DNA of 64,000 bases from Dillenia suffruticosa (taxonomy: Eukaryota > Streptophyta > Magnoliopsida > Dilleniales > Dilleniaceae): contig JAVTVX010000017.1 of NCBI GenBank assembly GCA_033439265.1, forward strand, positions 11,492,001-11,556,000, read 5' to 3'. The translations under genes were made by a program, and so were the position numbers. The notes under the pieces were generated by a model. That model saw only the letters and a list, made by a program, of their open reading frames with translations. It ran no database searches and was not told where the DNA came from. Shown here in pieces: positions 35,908-48,237 of the stretch; position 1 is the first letter of the stretch; every line of letters begins with the position of its first letter.

Positions 35908-36355
35908 ATCGGTATTCAAGTTTTGCTCGATTAATTTGATTTAAGTATTGTGGAGTACATTTTAATGATTGACTTTTTGAAATCCCTTTTTGACATTTAC
36001 AGAGCTCAAAATTGAAATCTCTAATTAATGGGATAACGTTTCGATCACTCAATCCAAAGAGCAACAATAAAAATAGAAGAAAATAGACTATCACTAATTG
36101 CAATTATGAAGTAATCTAGGGATAAAGATTACCGGTGTTATTACAGCCAAGTGAGAACTTAATTATTACTTCAAAAATTTTGCGAAGCTATAGCCAAAGT
36201 TTGAGGGGTTGTCGATAAATATTGTTTTGACAGTTTTTGCAAAGTTTGTAGATAAAATTTGAACATTTTTTGTTGATAATTATTTTAAATCTGTCCGAGA
36301 TTAGAATTTAAAGTAAATAAAGTGTTTGAAATATTTAATCTAAAAACGCTGGATT
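34110..36355. other. Intergenic, no gene seen
   Basis: Very AT-rich DNA with T runs near 34246-34269 and 35879-35904. I see no protein-like reading frame, RNA gene or transposon end. The proximal part will include the xylulose kinase promoter. Confidence 0.4.
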
Positions 36356-36359
36356 TTAT

Positions 36360-36912
36360 TTAGGGTTCCAAATTTCAACTTTACTCTTTCAAATCCATAT
36401 ACCCTCGCTCATAAATCTTTTGCTCCTTGTATGCCAAAATCATAGACTTTGACTTTAACATCAAATATCTCGGGTACCCGTAAATAGATTTCAACAGAAT
36501 ACACCTCCTCCCAGTTTGTCCACATATTGAAGAGAGATTTTTTCTATCTTTGTAGTGCTAAAGCACTCACCACCATTCTATAATGGCGAGACTTTGGCTC
36601 ATGATAAGGTTTGAAATAGTTAATTATCTTCATGTCTACTTAAAAGTAATCAAGAGTTCCTTAAATCTAATCAAAATTGGTTAGTCAGGGAAGAGGATTC
36701 TTTTTTGCATCTTTGATGTCGGAAAATGGCGTTGATTGAAATCATAGATATTATTGCAACATTAAATCTCTTGTACACCCAGTAGATTTCAAAAAATGTA
36801 CATTCTCTTAATTTATTAATATTTTGGTAGGTGATTCGTCTATTTTTGTAGTGTTAAACAACTCACCACCATACGTGACTAAGGTTCAAGGAGGGGCTTG
36901 TCATAGTTGGTT
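36360..36912. repeat. Left member of a diverged repeat pair around the xylulose kinase partial copy
   Basis: ctttgtagtgctaaagcactcacc near 36550 and aaggtttgaaatagtt near 36606 reappear in altered form at about 39214 and 39278, and a further partial match lies at 36840-36885. The two sides therefore share a common, diverged repeat in direct orientation. Confidence 0.5.
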
Positions 36913-36915
36913 TTC

Positions 36916-38958
36916 TTGCTTGAGCATAACCCTGTCTTTATCTAGTAGTAACAATTGTTTCATGTTGCTCTCTATGACAATCAAGAGGGGGATTAAAATG
37001 TTTGTCTTCAAATTTTTTAAATTAGTCTCCGATTAATCTAAATAATCCTAAGGCCAAATTATATATGCAATGAAAGTATGTATGCAACAAAAAAAAAAAA
37101 AAGAGTAAGGGATAGAGAGATCAAGCCAATTTTTATAGTGGTTCGGCTTTATGTCTATGTACACTCTTCTAGTTCAGCAAGCCGGGATCCAGCAGCTACT
37201 GTGAGAATTATAAGCTTGAGTACATCTACTCTTGTTGACAATCTACACCTCCAATCTTGAGAATGACTTAGACCAACAACAAGCACTCTATCTTAACTCT
37301 CACTCAACTATTTTATCTACCTTACAAAGTGTTTCTCACACCCTCCCCAAGCTTACTGACAAAACAATCATAAAACAATCTCTGCAAAACAGACAGACAA
37401 CCCAAACCATTCAAATAGCCAACTTTCAGAACCAATATCTCACAACCAAAGTATTGAATTGACTTTGTAAAAGATGCTGAATATTCTCTATATATCGAAC
37501 TTTAAACTCCAGGAAGAGTTTTGTTAACACTAATCACCATCGAGAAGATTTAAGGCTGCAAAGATAGCTTCCCAATCAACTTCACGACTATAAAATTATG
37601 ATAAGTTGCTGATTTCGTACTTGATTTTCTCCACCCTATGCTATGATTTTTACTTCTGTAAATATTTGAATTTAAACACCAATAATCCCTCTTTAACGTG
37701 ATATTTTTAGATTTGAAAATGGTAGGTTGTTAGAGAAGTTATAGATGGCAAAACATCTCTAGAAATCAGCTTCTTGTACCTGGAAACTTGGTTCTACTGT
37801 AATAAATAATTTAAATTTAAATCTTCAATCACCTGAACTTTCTGATAATGTATTTAGATGTGTTTCTAGACTAAGTTCAGCATCCAATCTATAATTTGAA
37901 TTTAAATTTTCAATCACTTGAACTTTCTGATGATGTATTTAAGTGTGTTTTTAGACTAAGTATAACAGTCAATCTATACTTAATCTGCTGGGCTGGGTCT
38001 TGGTTTGAAATAAAATTGCATTTGCTTCAAAACTACCCAGATATTGTAGGTTCTAGATAATTCACCACAGCTTAATCTTTGTTCAGACACCTCTACAGAA
38101 CCTCTGCTTCCACCTGTAGAAGATTGTGTTTTTTGAAAAATTAATATCTTTAAAAAACCTGCACACTTGGTAAATTAATTTGTAACATATGTAGAGTTTT
38201 GTTATTATTAAAATATTATTATTCGATAACAATTTTCTTAATACTTGTTAATCACTCTGGAAATATGATCAGCAATTCTACTTTGTAGCTTCAGTTTTCT
38301 CAACAAAAGAATCTTTGTTACCTTGGAATCTGAAGTATGCAATATGATATTACATATTATTTAACCAAAAGGGATACTTCCAAAAAGATGTCCATAACCT
38401 TGAGAAAATTCTTATTCAGGAGGCACCAAGATAGTGATCATATTAGATGTACAAAGTTGTCTACATAATATTTGATCATGATGTGTATGGTCAATGGCGA
38501 AGCTGCCAGGGACTGGGAATGGCCTCCTGAATTTGAAATGAGAAATTAATATGCATACTCAATAGTGGCATTTCAGCAAATGCCGCTCAAAGCCTTAGAA
38601 ATGTTTCTGTAGGTCCTAAAAATAACAGTAAAATCCTCCAGAATGTTCTTTCTTCACTAAAATTATAATCTATGCCCCCTTCACCCCCTGCCCACCATTG
38701 TATTTTTTCCCTTAATATAAATTTTAGCCTTGCCGTTGGGCCTTGTGTATGGTAAATAGCAATTGCTATGTTGTTGTAGTTTTCACATGTTATGATATTC
38801 AAACTCCTAATTGCAAAATACAAAGCAAGATAATCAGAAGATAGTGTCACAAAGGCCTGACAATTAGAAGTTGAGACATCAACTTACTGTGTCACTGGTG
38901 CCAAGGCTGATAGCAAGATCCCCTGGAGTGTTGAGAGTCAAACCTGCGAGGCTGTCAG
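36916..38958 (-). pseudogene. Partial xylulose kinase copy: intron 5, exon 5 and the end of exon 4 joined without intron 4
   Basis: 36916-38887 matches intron 5 of the gene. 38888-38943 matches the 56-bp exon 5 ([19 protein letters not shown]). The next bases, 38944-38955, match the last 12 nt of exon 4 (minus strand AGCCTCGCAG); in the gene exon 4 lies 1322 bp away across intron 4. Intron 4 is thus precisely absent while intron 5 is kept. This points to a copy of a partly spliced transcript, or to a template switch at a short shared aacct. It ends after these few bases and encodes nothing. Confidence 0.85.
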
Positions 38959-38959
38959 A

Positions 38960-39345
38960 AACAAATGCCTAGTGTACCTCGAGTACATTTTTGAAATGAG
39001 TTTTGCAGAGGAAGAGAATTTGATATAACTTCTTTGAAGTTGGGAAGGGGACATTAAATTTCATAGGTTGGGTACCTCGCACTCATCTTTTGTTTCTTGT
39101 TTGCTGAAATCGTGAACTTTTACTTCAATATCAAATGCCTAGAGTACCTCAAGTACATTTTTGAAAATTCATGTTCTCTCTATTTTTCTACATAGTGTAA
39201 GGTGATTTCTTCCATCTTTGTAGTGCTAAGCCATTCACTGTAATTCTGCACCACGTGTGGCTTACGCTCATGGTAGGGTTTGAAATAGTTGACAATATTC
39301 ATGCAAGAGTTCCTCAAATCCTGTTTTGATGAAGAATGAATTAGA
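38960..39345. repeat. Right member of the diverged repeat pair
   Basis: It contains two local copies of aaatgcctag(t/a)gtacctc (about 38963 and 39139), then ctttgtagtgctaag and gggtttgaaatagtt, matching the left member at 36360-36640. It is non-coding. Confidence 0.5.
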
Positions 39346-40024
39346 AAAATTTTAGTATAAGTGAATCTAAAAATAAAACTTGAATTAAATCTAGAACATA
39401 TCGAGCCACCAAGCCATACAAGTTGACCCGTTAGCTATTCACTACAAAAAAATAGCCTTTTAGCCACAAATTTAGCAACGAAAATTTTAAAAAAATTCGT
39501 CCCTAAAAACATTAGCGACGGATTTAGCGATAAAAAATTTTTCGTCGCTAATAACGCGTCGTAAAAATTTAGCGACGAAAATTAAAAATCCGTCACTAAA
39601 TTTAGCGACGAAAATATGAAATACGTCGCTAAATTTAGCGACAAATAATTTTTTGTCGCTAAAATTCGTCACAAAATTTAGTGACGAAAAATTATTCATC
39701 GCTAAATTTAGCGACAGATAATTTTTGTCGTTAAAATCCGTCGCTAATTTAGGAAAAAAAAAATCCGTCGAAAAAATTATCCGTCCCTAATTTAACGACA
39801 AATAAAAAAATTTATCGCTGAATTAGCGACGGATATTCAGCGACGGATTTGGAATCCGTCGCTGATTCCAAATGCCCTGCCCACGAGCCAGCACTAGTCT
39901 GGAGTCACGTGCCCACCCACCCCCACCCACCCAAGCCAGCACCATCCTGCAACCTGCCCGCCTGAGTCGGCATCTCCACCCGCTCTAGCTCTCCTCACTT
40001 AATTACTGGAAAATGCCACTTTGC

Positions 40025-40105
40025 CTCCTATCTTCACCGTGATTCGAACTCCTACACACCTGCACCTGCCGCACAAGCATAAACCTATAAACCACCGAAC
40101 CAAAT
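40025..40105 (-). other. tRNA-like module, element C left (minus strand)
   Basis: TGGTTCGGTGG at 40102-40092 (A-box-like) and AGTTCGAATC at 40050-40041 (B-box-like) on the minus strand, leading into the C-rich block at about 40000-39880. It is homologous to the module at 3721-3800 of element A. Confidence 0.45.
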
Positions 40106-40711
40106 AAATTATGTGATATAAATTTTTTTTTTTTTTTATTATCTTTCCTTCACATTTTTCTAATAATAATAAAATAATATATAATAGCAATTTAAAATAA
40201 TAAATATAATAACTTTTTTTTGTTTAAACCACCAATATAAAATAATATTAATTAAAAATAATAAATATGATAAATTTTAATAAAATAAAAAATAATAAAA
40301 TACTAATTTAAAATAAAATAATAAATTGATTAAAAAATATATTAATATTATATTTTGTTTTCTTCTGTTTGTCTTTTATTTTATTATTTTATTATTTTTT
40401 TCATTTTTATTTTATTTTTTTACTCCATAGTTAAAAATTGATTATGGAATCTCAATAATATAAAATTATAATTATCAATAAATTATAATATATTAATAAT
40501 TTAAAAAATCTATTTATTTAATCACAAAATATTTTTATTCGTTTGAATATATAAGAAATTTCAATATAATTATTATATATAAGAAATTTTAATAATGATA
40601 ATAGAAAGGAAAAAAAACAAAAACAGAGATAAGAGTAAGAGAAAAAAAAATGAGAATAGAAAACAAATGAGGAGAAAAAAAGTAAAAAAAATATATTATC
40701 ACAAAACACTA

Positions 40712-40775
40712 AATGACAGTGCAGTGGTAACATGTCTTTCGTTAAAATGGGAGATCCAAGATTCGAAAGCAATTT
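40712..40775 (+). other. tRNA-like module, element C right (plus strand, decayed)
   Basis: CAGTGCAGTGG at 40717-40727 fits the A box with one mismatch. The B box is degraded (AGATTCGAAAG at 40760-40770). It is the counterpart of the well-kept module at 4360-4430 and precedes the GC-rich block. Confidence 0.4.
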
Positions 40776-40797
40776 TTTTAGCATTAAAACAATGAAG

Positions 40798-41175
40798 GGC
40801 GGGCTCCCAGAAGCGCAGGAGCGGGCGCGGGGGGGCCAGGGATGCAGGCGCGTGTAAGACGCGGGCGCGCGCATGGTGCGGGCGCTTGTGTGGGCATGAG
40901 CGGGCGCTCGGGCTCCCAGGGACAAGAGCGCGGGCGCGCGCAGGGCGCGGGCACTCATGGCGCGGGCGCTCATGGCGCGGGCGCCTGTGCGGGCATGCGC
41001 GAGCCCCCGCGCCCTGTACGCGCCCGTGTCCCTGGGCGCCCAGGCAGGCGCGCGCCCCTACCTGCGCCAGGCGCCCGTGCGGGCATGCGCGGGTGCCCAG
41101 GCATGCGCTGGTGCCCGCACAGGCGCGCGCCCCTGCCTGCGCCCGGCGCGCGCCCCTGCTACGCCCCACGCCCAG
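40798..41175. repeat. GC-rich minisatellite-like block, element C right
   Basis: About 380 bp of extremely GC-rich DNA built from gcgcgggcgc, catgcgcgggc and ggcgcccaggcaggcg units. Five overlapping reading frames on both strands arise from base composition. It is longer than the matching block in element A. Confidence 0.7.
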
Positions 41176-41789
41176 TCCGAATTAATATTTAATTAAAATA
41201 TATATATAATTTAAATAAAATAAAATATAAGGTTTTTTTAAGAATTAAATAATATTATTCTTTTTAAAAAATGAAATATAATATAATAAAATAAAATGTA
41301 AATCAAAATATTATAATATAATAATAATATGATTTGTTAATATAAATTAATAAAATAAAATAAAATTTTAATTAAAAAAAGCTTAAATTCAGTGACGGAT
41401 TTTAATCCGTCGCTAAATTACCACCGGATAAATTTTATCGTTGCTAAATTAATTTTTTAATTTAAATATTATATTAATATTATATTTTATTTAATTATAT
41501 ATAAAATATTTAGCGACGGATTTGTTTTAGCGACGAAATTTGCAACGAAAAATTTTTTGTCGCCAATTAGCGACGAATTTAGTCACGAAAATTTTTTCGT
41601 CACTAATTAGCGACAAATTTAGCTACGAATCATGTGTCCGTCACTAATTTAGCCACGAATTCATTTTCGTCACAAATTTTCTGACAAATTAGGGACGAAA
41701 AAGTTTGTCGCTAAATTCGTCGCAAAATGGCGACGAATTTTTTCCGTCGCAAAAATCCGTGACTAAAACTATATTTTTTTGTAGTGATT

Positions 41790-43140
41790 GATCACAACAA
41801 GGTAACCTACCAAGGCCTAAGGTCGACCCATGATCCTTCAGGTCAACCCGACTTATATTTAGGTTGACTCCTTCTTCCTTGGGTCGACCCAACATTGCCT
41901 CATTCACATAAATAGGACCGTCTCAGAAAGGTTCACCCATGAAGGAACAGAGGTCAACCCAAAATTATGAATAACTTAAAAAACTCAACCCAGATCAGCC
42001 TATCAACACACCAGGTTGACCCCAAGGATATTTTAGGTCAACCTAACATGTGCTGGGCAACCAATGTCAAACTGTACTTTGACAATTTGATTAATTCTTC
42101 AACTTAAAAGCTAACATTTTGACCTGAATCTTTTTAGAACATATATGAAGGTCGACTTTTACTCAAATGTGTTAACTCAAACCTAATTTACAAAGAACAC
42201 AAGTCGATACTAGAGATTTAATAGGTCAACCCACACTCATATTTATATCTCAATAGTCTAAAAATTTTAAATTTGAGTTGACCTAACACACTTTCAGGTC
42301 AACCCTAAGTAAACACATTTCATGATTGTTGAGCTTTATGTGATTAAATCATAGCATTTGTGAGAACTAACTAGCTAATGTGCAGGAAAAGTAAATATCT
42401 CTTTTGTAAAATAGAAGCTGACCATCTAAAAGAAGAAAAGTAGCTTCCCATTGTCAAGTACAGTAACGGACAAAAACATTTAATGAGAAATGACTGAAAC
42501 ATTAATAAGCAATGTTCAAAATGGGCTTACCAATTCAATGGCTCTCTTCAAGTCTCTAATAAATATCAAAGTTAAGAAAAAAAATAGAGGTGTGGTTGCA
42601 CAATTGAATGATCACACAATGAATACATTGAATGCTCTCAAATACACTCTGTTCTTAATTCCTCTTACATTTCTTGCATGTACTCTTTCCTAAACAAATT
42701 TTGTTACTTCTGAGAATAGTAGCCCCATTTCTTGCAACACTCATCTTCTCCTATATTCAAAGTGTGAAAGACAGCTAAGGATTTCTCAGTCTAGGGTTTA
42801 GTAATAGAAACAACCTGTAAGGTTGAGATTTGAAGGTATTTGAGGTAAAAAATTATAATGGTCCAACTTGAATCCATATTCAAATTTGTAATATTTAAAA
42901 AATAGTAAAAAATTCGTAAGGGTATCTAAGAGTAGATGTACACTAAATTGGTGGAATCACTATAAAATTTGTGTCTCTTGTCCTTTACCTTTGTGTTTTT
43001 TTTTCATTTTTACCTTATGTTTTAATCTTCTACAAATCATAAAAATCCGAAAAAACACAAAAATCATCAATCTACCTATTCATCTCCCTCTAGGTTGATT
43101 TACAAAATCAAAATTAGTTAGTTGAAACATTTGTTATCAA
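41790..43140 (+). repeat. LTR-like remnant with repeated GGTCGACCC/GGTCAACCC motifs
   Basis: About ten variants of ggtcgaccc or ggtcaaccc lie between 41820 and 42305. Near 43080-43100, attcatctccctctaggttg resembles the 3' end of several plant Copia LTRs, and tgttatcaag near 43132 could be a decayed primer-binding site. No partner LTR or coding region is present. Confidence 0.4.
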
Positions 43141-43501
43141 GTTGCTTTAAGAATTTGACTGCACTAAATGTACCTTCCTTGAATATATGAAGTTGCTAGA
43201 GTCGCCGGCCTATTATATGTTGCAAATCCCTAAAACCTAATGATGATGCCCTTGAAATCACAAAAACTAGAGAGAATTATTTGGTAGAGGGGATGGAAAA
43301 TTTCAATGTTATATTCTCTAAGAACTCTTTTACCCAGTAAAAAGAACATTATCTACTTATATATAAAGATTTCTTTTCAAACTTATGAATTCAAAAGTCT
43401 CACTCAACTAAAAAGCTTATCTAAGGAGTTGTGGAGTTTGGCTCCAAAAACTTGCAAATAAAGGAAAGTTTGATTAGGTTGCCGGTGTTAAAACTCTATT
43501 G
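43141..43501. other. Unassigned stretch before the second Copia element
   Basis: No reading frame or repeat is recognised. It may be the start of the internal region of the LTR-like remnant to the left. Confidence 0.25.
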
Positions 43502-43506
43502 ATAGG

Positions 43507-43852
43507 TATTGAAAGTTGATTCAGAAATTAGACTTGGTCTTTGCTGACTAATCATATGTAGTTATTTGTTGGACGTAGATTTTGACAGTTGTTCACATGA
43601 AAAAACTTGCTCCTTAATTTACGCATTGTAAGCTAGTAGAATAAGTTTGAAAGTAGTGGTAATGAAATCTAATATTAGTTGAGAATTTTTAACTTTTCAT
43701 TTTGTTTGTAAGCCTATACAAAGGCACTTTTAGTTTTGAAATTTGTGTGAGAAAAGAATTGCAGCAACAAACATTTGTTCTACAATTCTTGTCTTGTTTT
43801 TTCTTTGTTGTAATATTTCATTTGATTATTCTGGTATTCTAAATTCCCAACA
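43507..43852 (+). repeat. 5' LTR of the old Copia element
   Basis: It is 346 bp, ends cccaaca, and is followed by ttttttgtatcggtcag, a decayed initiator tRNA-Met primer-binding site. Confidence 0.85.
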
Positions 43853-43964
43853 TTTTTTGTATCGGTCAGATTGTGAGGTTGTGATGTTCACTTTATGTGA
43901 GAGAAAGAGAGAAACACCATGGCCACTAACAGAACCTCATTAAACATTTCATAGCCCGCAATCC

Positions 43965-46900
43965 CCATTTTAAAAGGGGAGAGCTATGAGTTTTGGAGCA
44001 TCAAAATGAAAACTTTATTTAAATCACAAGACCTTTGGGACTTGACAGAGAATGGGTTTGCAGAACCAGATAAAGAGAACCGATTAAAGGAAAATAGAAA
44101 GAGGGACTTAAAGGCATTGTTTTTTATACAACAGGCAGTTCAAAAGACTATTTTCTAAAAAATTGCAACTACAGCTACTTCAAAGCAACCATGAACAACT
44201 TTGCAAGCTATGTTTCAAGGCTCATCGAAAGTAATAGCTGTGAAACTCCAAACTCTTCAACATGAGTTTGAAACATTACTCATGACAGGTAATGAATCAG
44301 TTCAAGAATTTTTATTTATAGTAGCAGCAATCATTAATCAAGTGAGATCATATAGAGACCAAATCATTGATCAAACCATTGTTGCGAAAGTTCTAAGAAG
44401 TCTAACTCTTAACTTTTAATCAAATTGTAACAGTAATTGAGGAGTCCAAAAACATAGCGCACTTTTCATTTGATGAGCTAATAGGGTCTTTGCAAGCTCA
44501 TGAGACAAGGATAAACAGGTCGGTAGAAAAGCATGAAGAGAAAGCATTTCAAGTGAAAGGGGAGGCATTCAGTTCAAGAGAATTTGAAAAGACAACAAGA
44601 AGAGGATATGGCACAGCTACATTTTGTAGAAAAAATCATGGTCAAGGTGGAGTAGAGGCAGAGTTTCTTTGCAAAGGCACTCCATTGATGAGCAAAAGGG
44701 CTACAAGAGTGACATCCAATATTATTATTGCAAATGGTTTGGACATAAAAGCGGATTGTTGGTACAAGGAGAAGCAAGTGAATTATGTAGAAGAAATTAA
44801 TGAAGAATGTAACTTATTCATGGCTTATTATACTAATGATGTTTCGAGTGAAGTGTGGTTTGTTGATAGTAGCTGCTCTAATCACATGTCCAACATGAAG
44901 GCAATATTCAAAGAGCTTGATGAGACTCAAAAGATGAAGGTCAAGCTTGGTGATAACAAAGAAATTCATGTTGAAGGAAAGGGCACATTGGCAATAAAAA
45001 CAAGCTATGGTAAATTGAAACTTCTGCATAACGTTCAATTAATCCCAGATTTAGCACATAATTTGTTAAGTGTTGGACAATTGATGGCAAGTGGATATTC
45101 AATTCTATTTGATGATGGAGCTTGTATTATTAGAGATAAGAAATCAGACTAAATAATGGTCAATATCCACATGACCAAAAACAAAATGTTTTCACTTGAA
45201 GTCTCAAACATAAATGCTAAAATTGATGGGACAAAAAGGTATAGCTCTTGGATTACTAACGATTAACTCTTTTAATTTGAGGGATGCATACATGGGAAGC
45301 AAACTAGAAAGTCATTTCCTATAAGAAAGGCTTGGAGAGCTTCTACAGATTTTTAATTAATACATATTGATTTATGTGGAGCTACAAACACCAAGTCATT
45401 TAGAGGGAGTATTATTTTTTATGTTTTACCGATGATTTTAGTCGCATAAGATGGGTGTATTTTCAGAAATAAAAATCAAAGATCTTTGCAAATTTTAAGA
45501 AATTCAAGACTTTGGTGAAGAAGTAAAGTGATTTTGTATAAAAGCTTTCCACACAGACAGAGGTGGTGAGTTCTTGTCTAATGAATTTAACCGCTTTTAT
45601 AAAAAAAAATGAAATTTATAGGGAGTTAACAATACCATACACATCAGAACAAAATAGAATGACTAAACGCAAGAATCGTACTGTTGTTGAAATTGCCAAA
45701 AGCTTACTAAAGGTCTAAGGACTACCAAATCAATATTAGGCAGAAGCTGTTCCCACTTCAGTATATCTATTAAATATTTCTCCTACAATGGTTGTCTTGA
45801 ATCAAACACCATGTGAAGTTTGGAGAGGTATAAAGTTTTCGGTAAGCCATTTAAAAATATTTAGTTGTATTGTCTACACTTTGGTTAATTATCAAAGTCA
45901 CAAAAAATTAGATGAAAAATCTAAAAAAAAAATTGTATTTTCTTTGGTTATTGTCCAGAATCCAAACATATAGGTTATTTAACCCTCTTAGTGGCAAGGT
46001 GATTGTGAGCATAAATGTAATATTTAATGAAAACACAGGTTGGAATTGGAATCGCAGTATTGATGGAATTCAAATTCAAACCTTGTTAAATGAAGAAGCA
46101 GACTCCACACAAACAAATTCAACAAATTCCTCTTCTTCAACTTCTGGTAGTAGCAGCTCGATAAGTTCCCAAAGTTTAAACTCAAATGGTAGCAGCTTTA
46201 GCTCAAATGAGTCCTTTAATAAGACATCTCCAAGGAAGTTTAGATCTCTGAAAGAGATATATGAATCTTGTGCATTTGCTTTACTTGTTTTGGATCCTAC
46301 AAATTCAAAAATGAGGAAATGGCAGAATCCAATGAAGGAAGTACTGATAGCAATATAAAAAAAAATGAAACTTGGGAGCTAACAGAGCCCAAAAAAATAC
46401 TGTTGGCTTAAAATGGATACTCAAAACAAAGTATCATGCAGATGGACACATGTAGAAGCACAAGCCTCGGTTGGTGACAAAGGGATACACATAGCAGCAA
46501 GGCATCGATTTCGAAGAAACATTTTCTCCAACTGCTTGATTTGATATAGCAGGAATAATTTTGGCCGTGGCTATACAATTACAAAGGCTTATTTACTAAT
46601 TTGATGTTAGTTAGCCTTTTGGAATGGTGAGTTGGAAGAAGAGGTTTATGTTACTCAATTTGAAGGTTTCATAGTCAATGGTAAAGAAGAAAAAGTGTAT
46701 ATGCTAAAAAAGACACTTTACAGATTAAAGCTGATTCCACACACATGATACAGTATGATCAATTCATATTTTTCTGCGAAGTGGGTTTCAAAGTAGTGAA
46801 AATGAGCCTACACTACTTAAAAAAGCAAGGTAACCATGATCTTCTTATAGTCTGCCTCTATGTCGATGATATATGGGCTCATCTCACTCTCTTGTAGCTA

Positions 46901-47850
46901 AATTCAAATCTAGTATGATGAGTAGATTTGAAATGTTAGATTTAGGTTTGTTACATTATTTTCTTGGGCTTGAGATGAAAAAACAGAGAGAGAAGATAGA
47001 GTGTTCACTTTACTAAGGAAATATGCAACAGACCTGCCAAAAAGATTTAATGTGGCAAATTACAAACGTTTAGCCACACCAATGAATATGAATGAAAAAT
47101 TGCAGCTTAAAGATGGCACTGAAAAGGCTGATACGGGAAGTTTTAGAAGTTCAGAAGTTTAGTTGGAGGTCGATTTGTTTGACTCGCACTTGACTAGATA
47201 CTTCATTTTCTATTGGAGTTATTTCTAGATTTATGAGCTATCCTTAAAAGTATCATCTACAAAGAGGATCTTGTGCTATATCATAGGAACTTTGGACTAT
47301 AGAATCTGGTACACTCATGTTTCAGATTTGAAATTAATTGGTTTTATTAACAGTGACTGAATAGGTTCTTTGGATAATAAAAGGAGGATGATAACCAATA
47401 TTTTCAATCTTGGTTTAGGTGCAATTGCATGGTGTTCCAAGAAACAAGCTACAAAAGCACTATCATCTTCAGATGCAGAATATGTTGCAGCAACATCATC
47501 AGCTTGTCAACATATATGGCTTAGGAGACTTCTTGGTGATGTGCATCAAAGGCAAGAAAATGCAACTGAAATTTTTTGTGACAACAAAACTACAATTGTG
47601 ATGACCAAAAATCCTATGTTCCATGGAAGAACAAAGCTCATAAATATTCATTTTCATTTTATTCGAGACTTGGTGGCAAAAGGAGAGATTGTACTTAAGT
47701 TCTATAGTACATATGAACGGAAGCAGATATCTTCACTAAAGCACTTTCATATGAGAAGCATGTCTATCTTAGGTCATTACTTGGTGTATGCAATTTTGAA
47801 TAAAGAAGAAGTGTTGAAGGTTGATTCAGAAATTGGACTCGGTCTTTGTT
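43965..47850 (+). pseudogene. Degenerate Copia gag-pol
   Basis: Gag begins near 43984 with YEFWSIKMKTLFKSQDLWDL and continues at 44201-44419. At 44490-45152 the protease reads WFVDSSCSNHM, where the usual DSG is DSS. Integrase is in several frames (SEQNRMTKRKNRTVVEIAKS near 45645). Reverse transcriptase includes ETWELTEP near 46365 and LYVDDI near 46857. RNase H at 47370-47850 reads AWCSKKQATKALSSSDAEYV and IFCDNKTT. Many stops and frameshifts are present, so it makes no functional protein. Confidence 0.85.
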
Positions 47851-48157
47851 GATTGATCATTTGCAGTTATTTTTTGGATGTGGTCTTTGACAATTATACA
47901 CATGAAAATACTTGCTCTTTAATTTATTCATTATTGGCTACCAGAATATGTTTAAAAATAGTGGTAATAATATTTGATATTAGTTGAGAATTTTTAACTT
48001 TTTATTTTGCTTGTAAGCCTATATATAGGCATTTTTAGTTTTGAAATTTGTGTGAGAAAAGAATTACAACAGCCAATATTTGTTTTGTGAATCTTGTTTT
48101 GTTTTTTCTTTCATATAATCTTTTATTTAAGTATTCTACCATCCTAAATACCCAACA
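47812..48157 (+). repeat. 3' LTR of the old Copia element
   Basis: It starts TGTTGAAGGTTGATTC after a purine-rich aaagaagaag and ends cccaaca. It is 346 bp, the same length as the 5' LTR. The last reading frame of pol runs into it. Confidence 0.85.
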
Positions 48158-48162
48158 ATAGG

Positions 48163-48201
48163 AATGAACATAATTAGGATAAAAATAAGAGAGAGAGAGA
48201 G

Positions 48202-48237
<36 letters not shown>

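Larger units (their letters stand above)
39440..41786. mobile_element. Non-autonomous CACTA element C (2347 bp)
   Basis: It starts CACTACAAAAAAATAGCC and ends ATATTTTTTTGTAGTG, with target duplication ATT at 39437-39439 and 41787-41789. Its layout matches element A block by block: palindrome array (39460-39865), GC-rich block with minus-strand tRNA-like module, AT-rich middle, plus-strand tRNA-like module with GC-rich block, and right palindrome array (41390-41765). There is no transposase. A and C clearly belong to one family. Confidence 0.92.
43507..48157 (+). mobile_element. Old Copia retrotransposon (4651 bp, TSD ATAGG)
   Basis: Two 346-bp LTRs (43507-43852 and 47812-48157) are flanked by ATAGG at 43502-43506 and 48158-48162. 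By eye they agree at roughly 84 percent, so it is clearly older than the Copia at 18364. The 5' LTR starts TATTG where the 3' LTR has the expected TGTTG. The coding region is heavily mutated. Confidence 0.9.

Noticed and set aside
36843..36852. tttttgtagtg near 36843, and similar at 36553 and 39218, as CACTA ends
   Set aside because: No matching cactacaaaa end or 3-bp duplication could be paired with them; they belong to the local diverged repeat.
40518..41196. Several overlapping long reading frames on both strands
   Set aside because: They arise from an extremely GC-rich repeat block with few stop codons; Ala/Arg/Pro-rich low-complexity products, all mutually overlapping.
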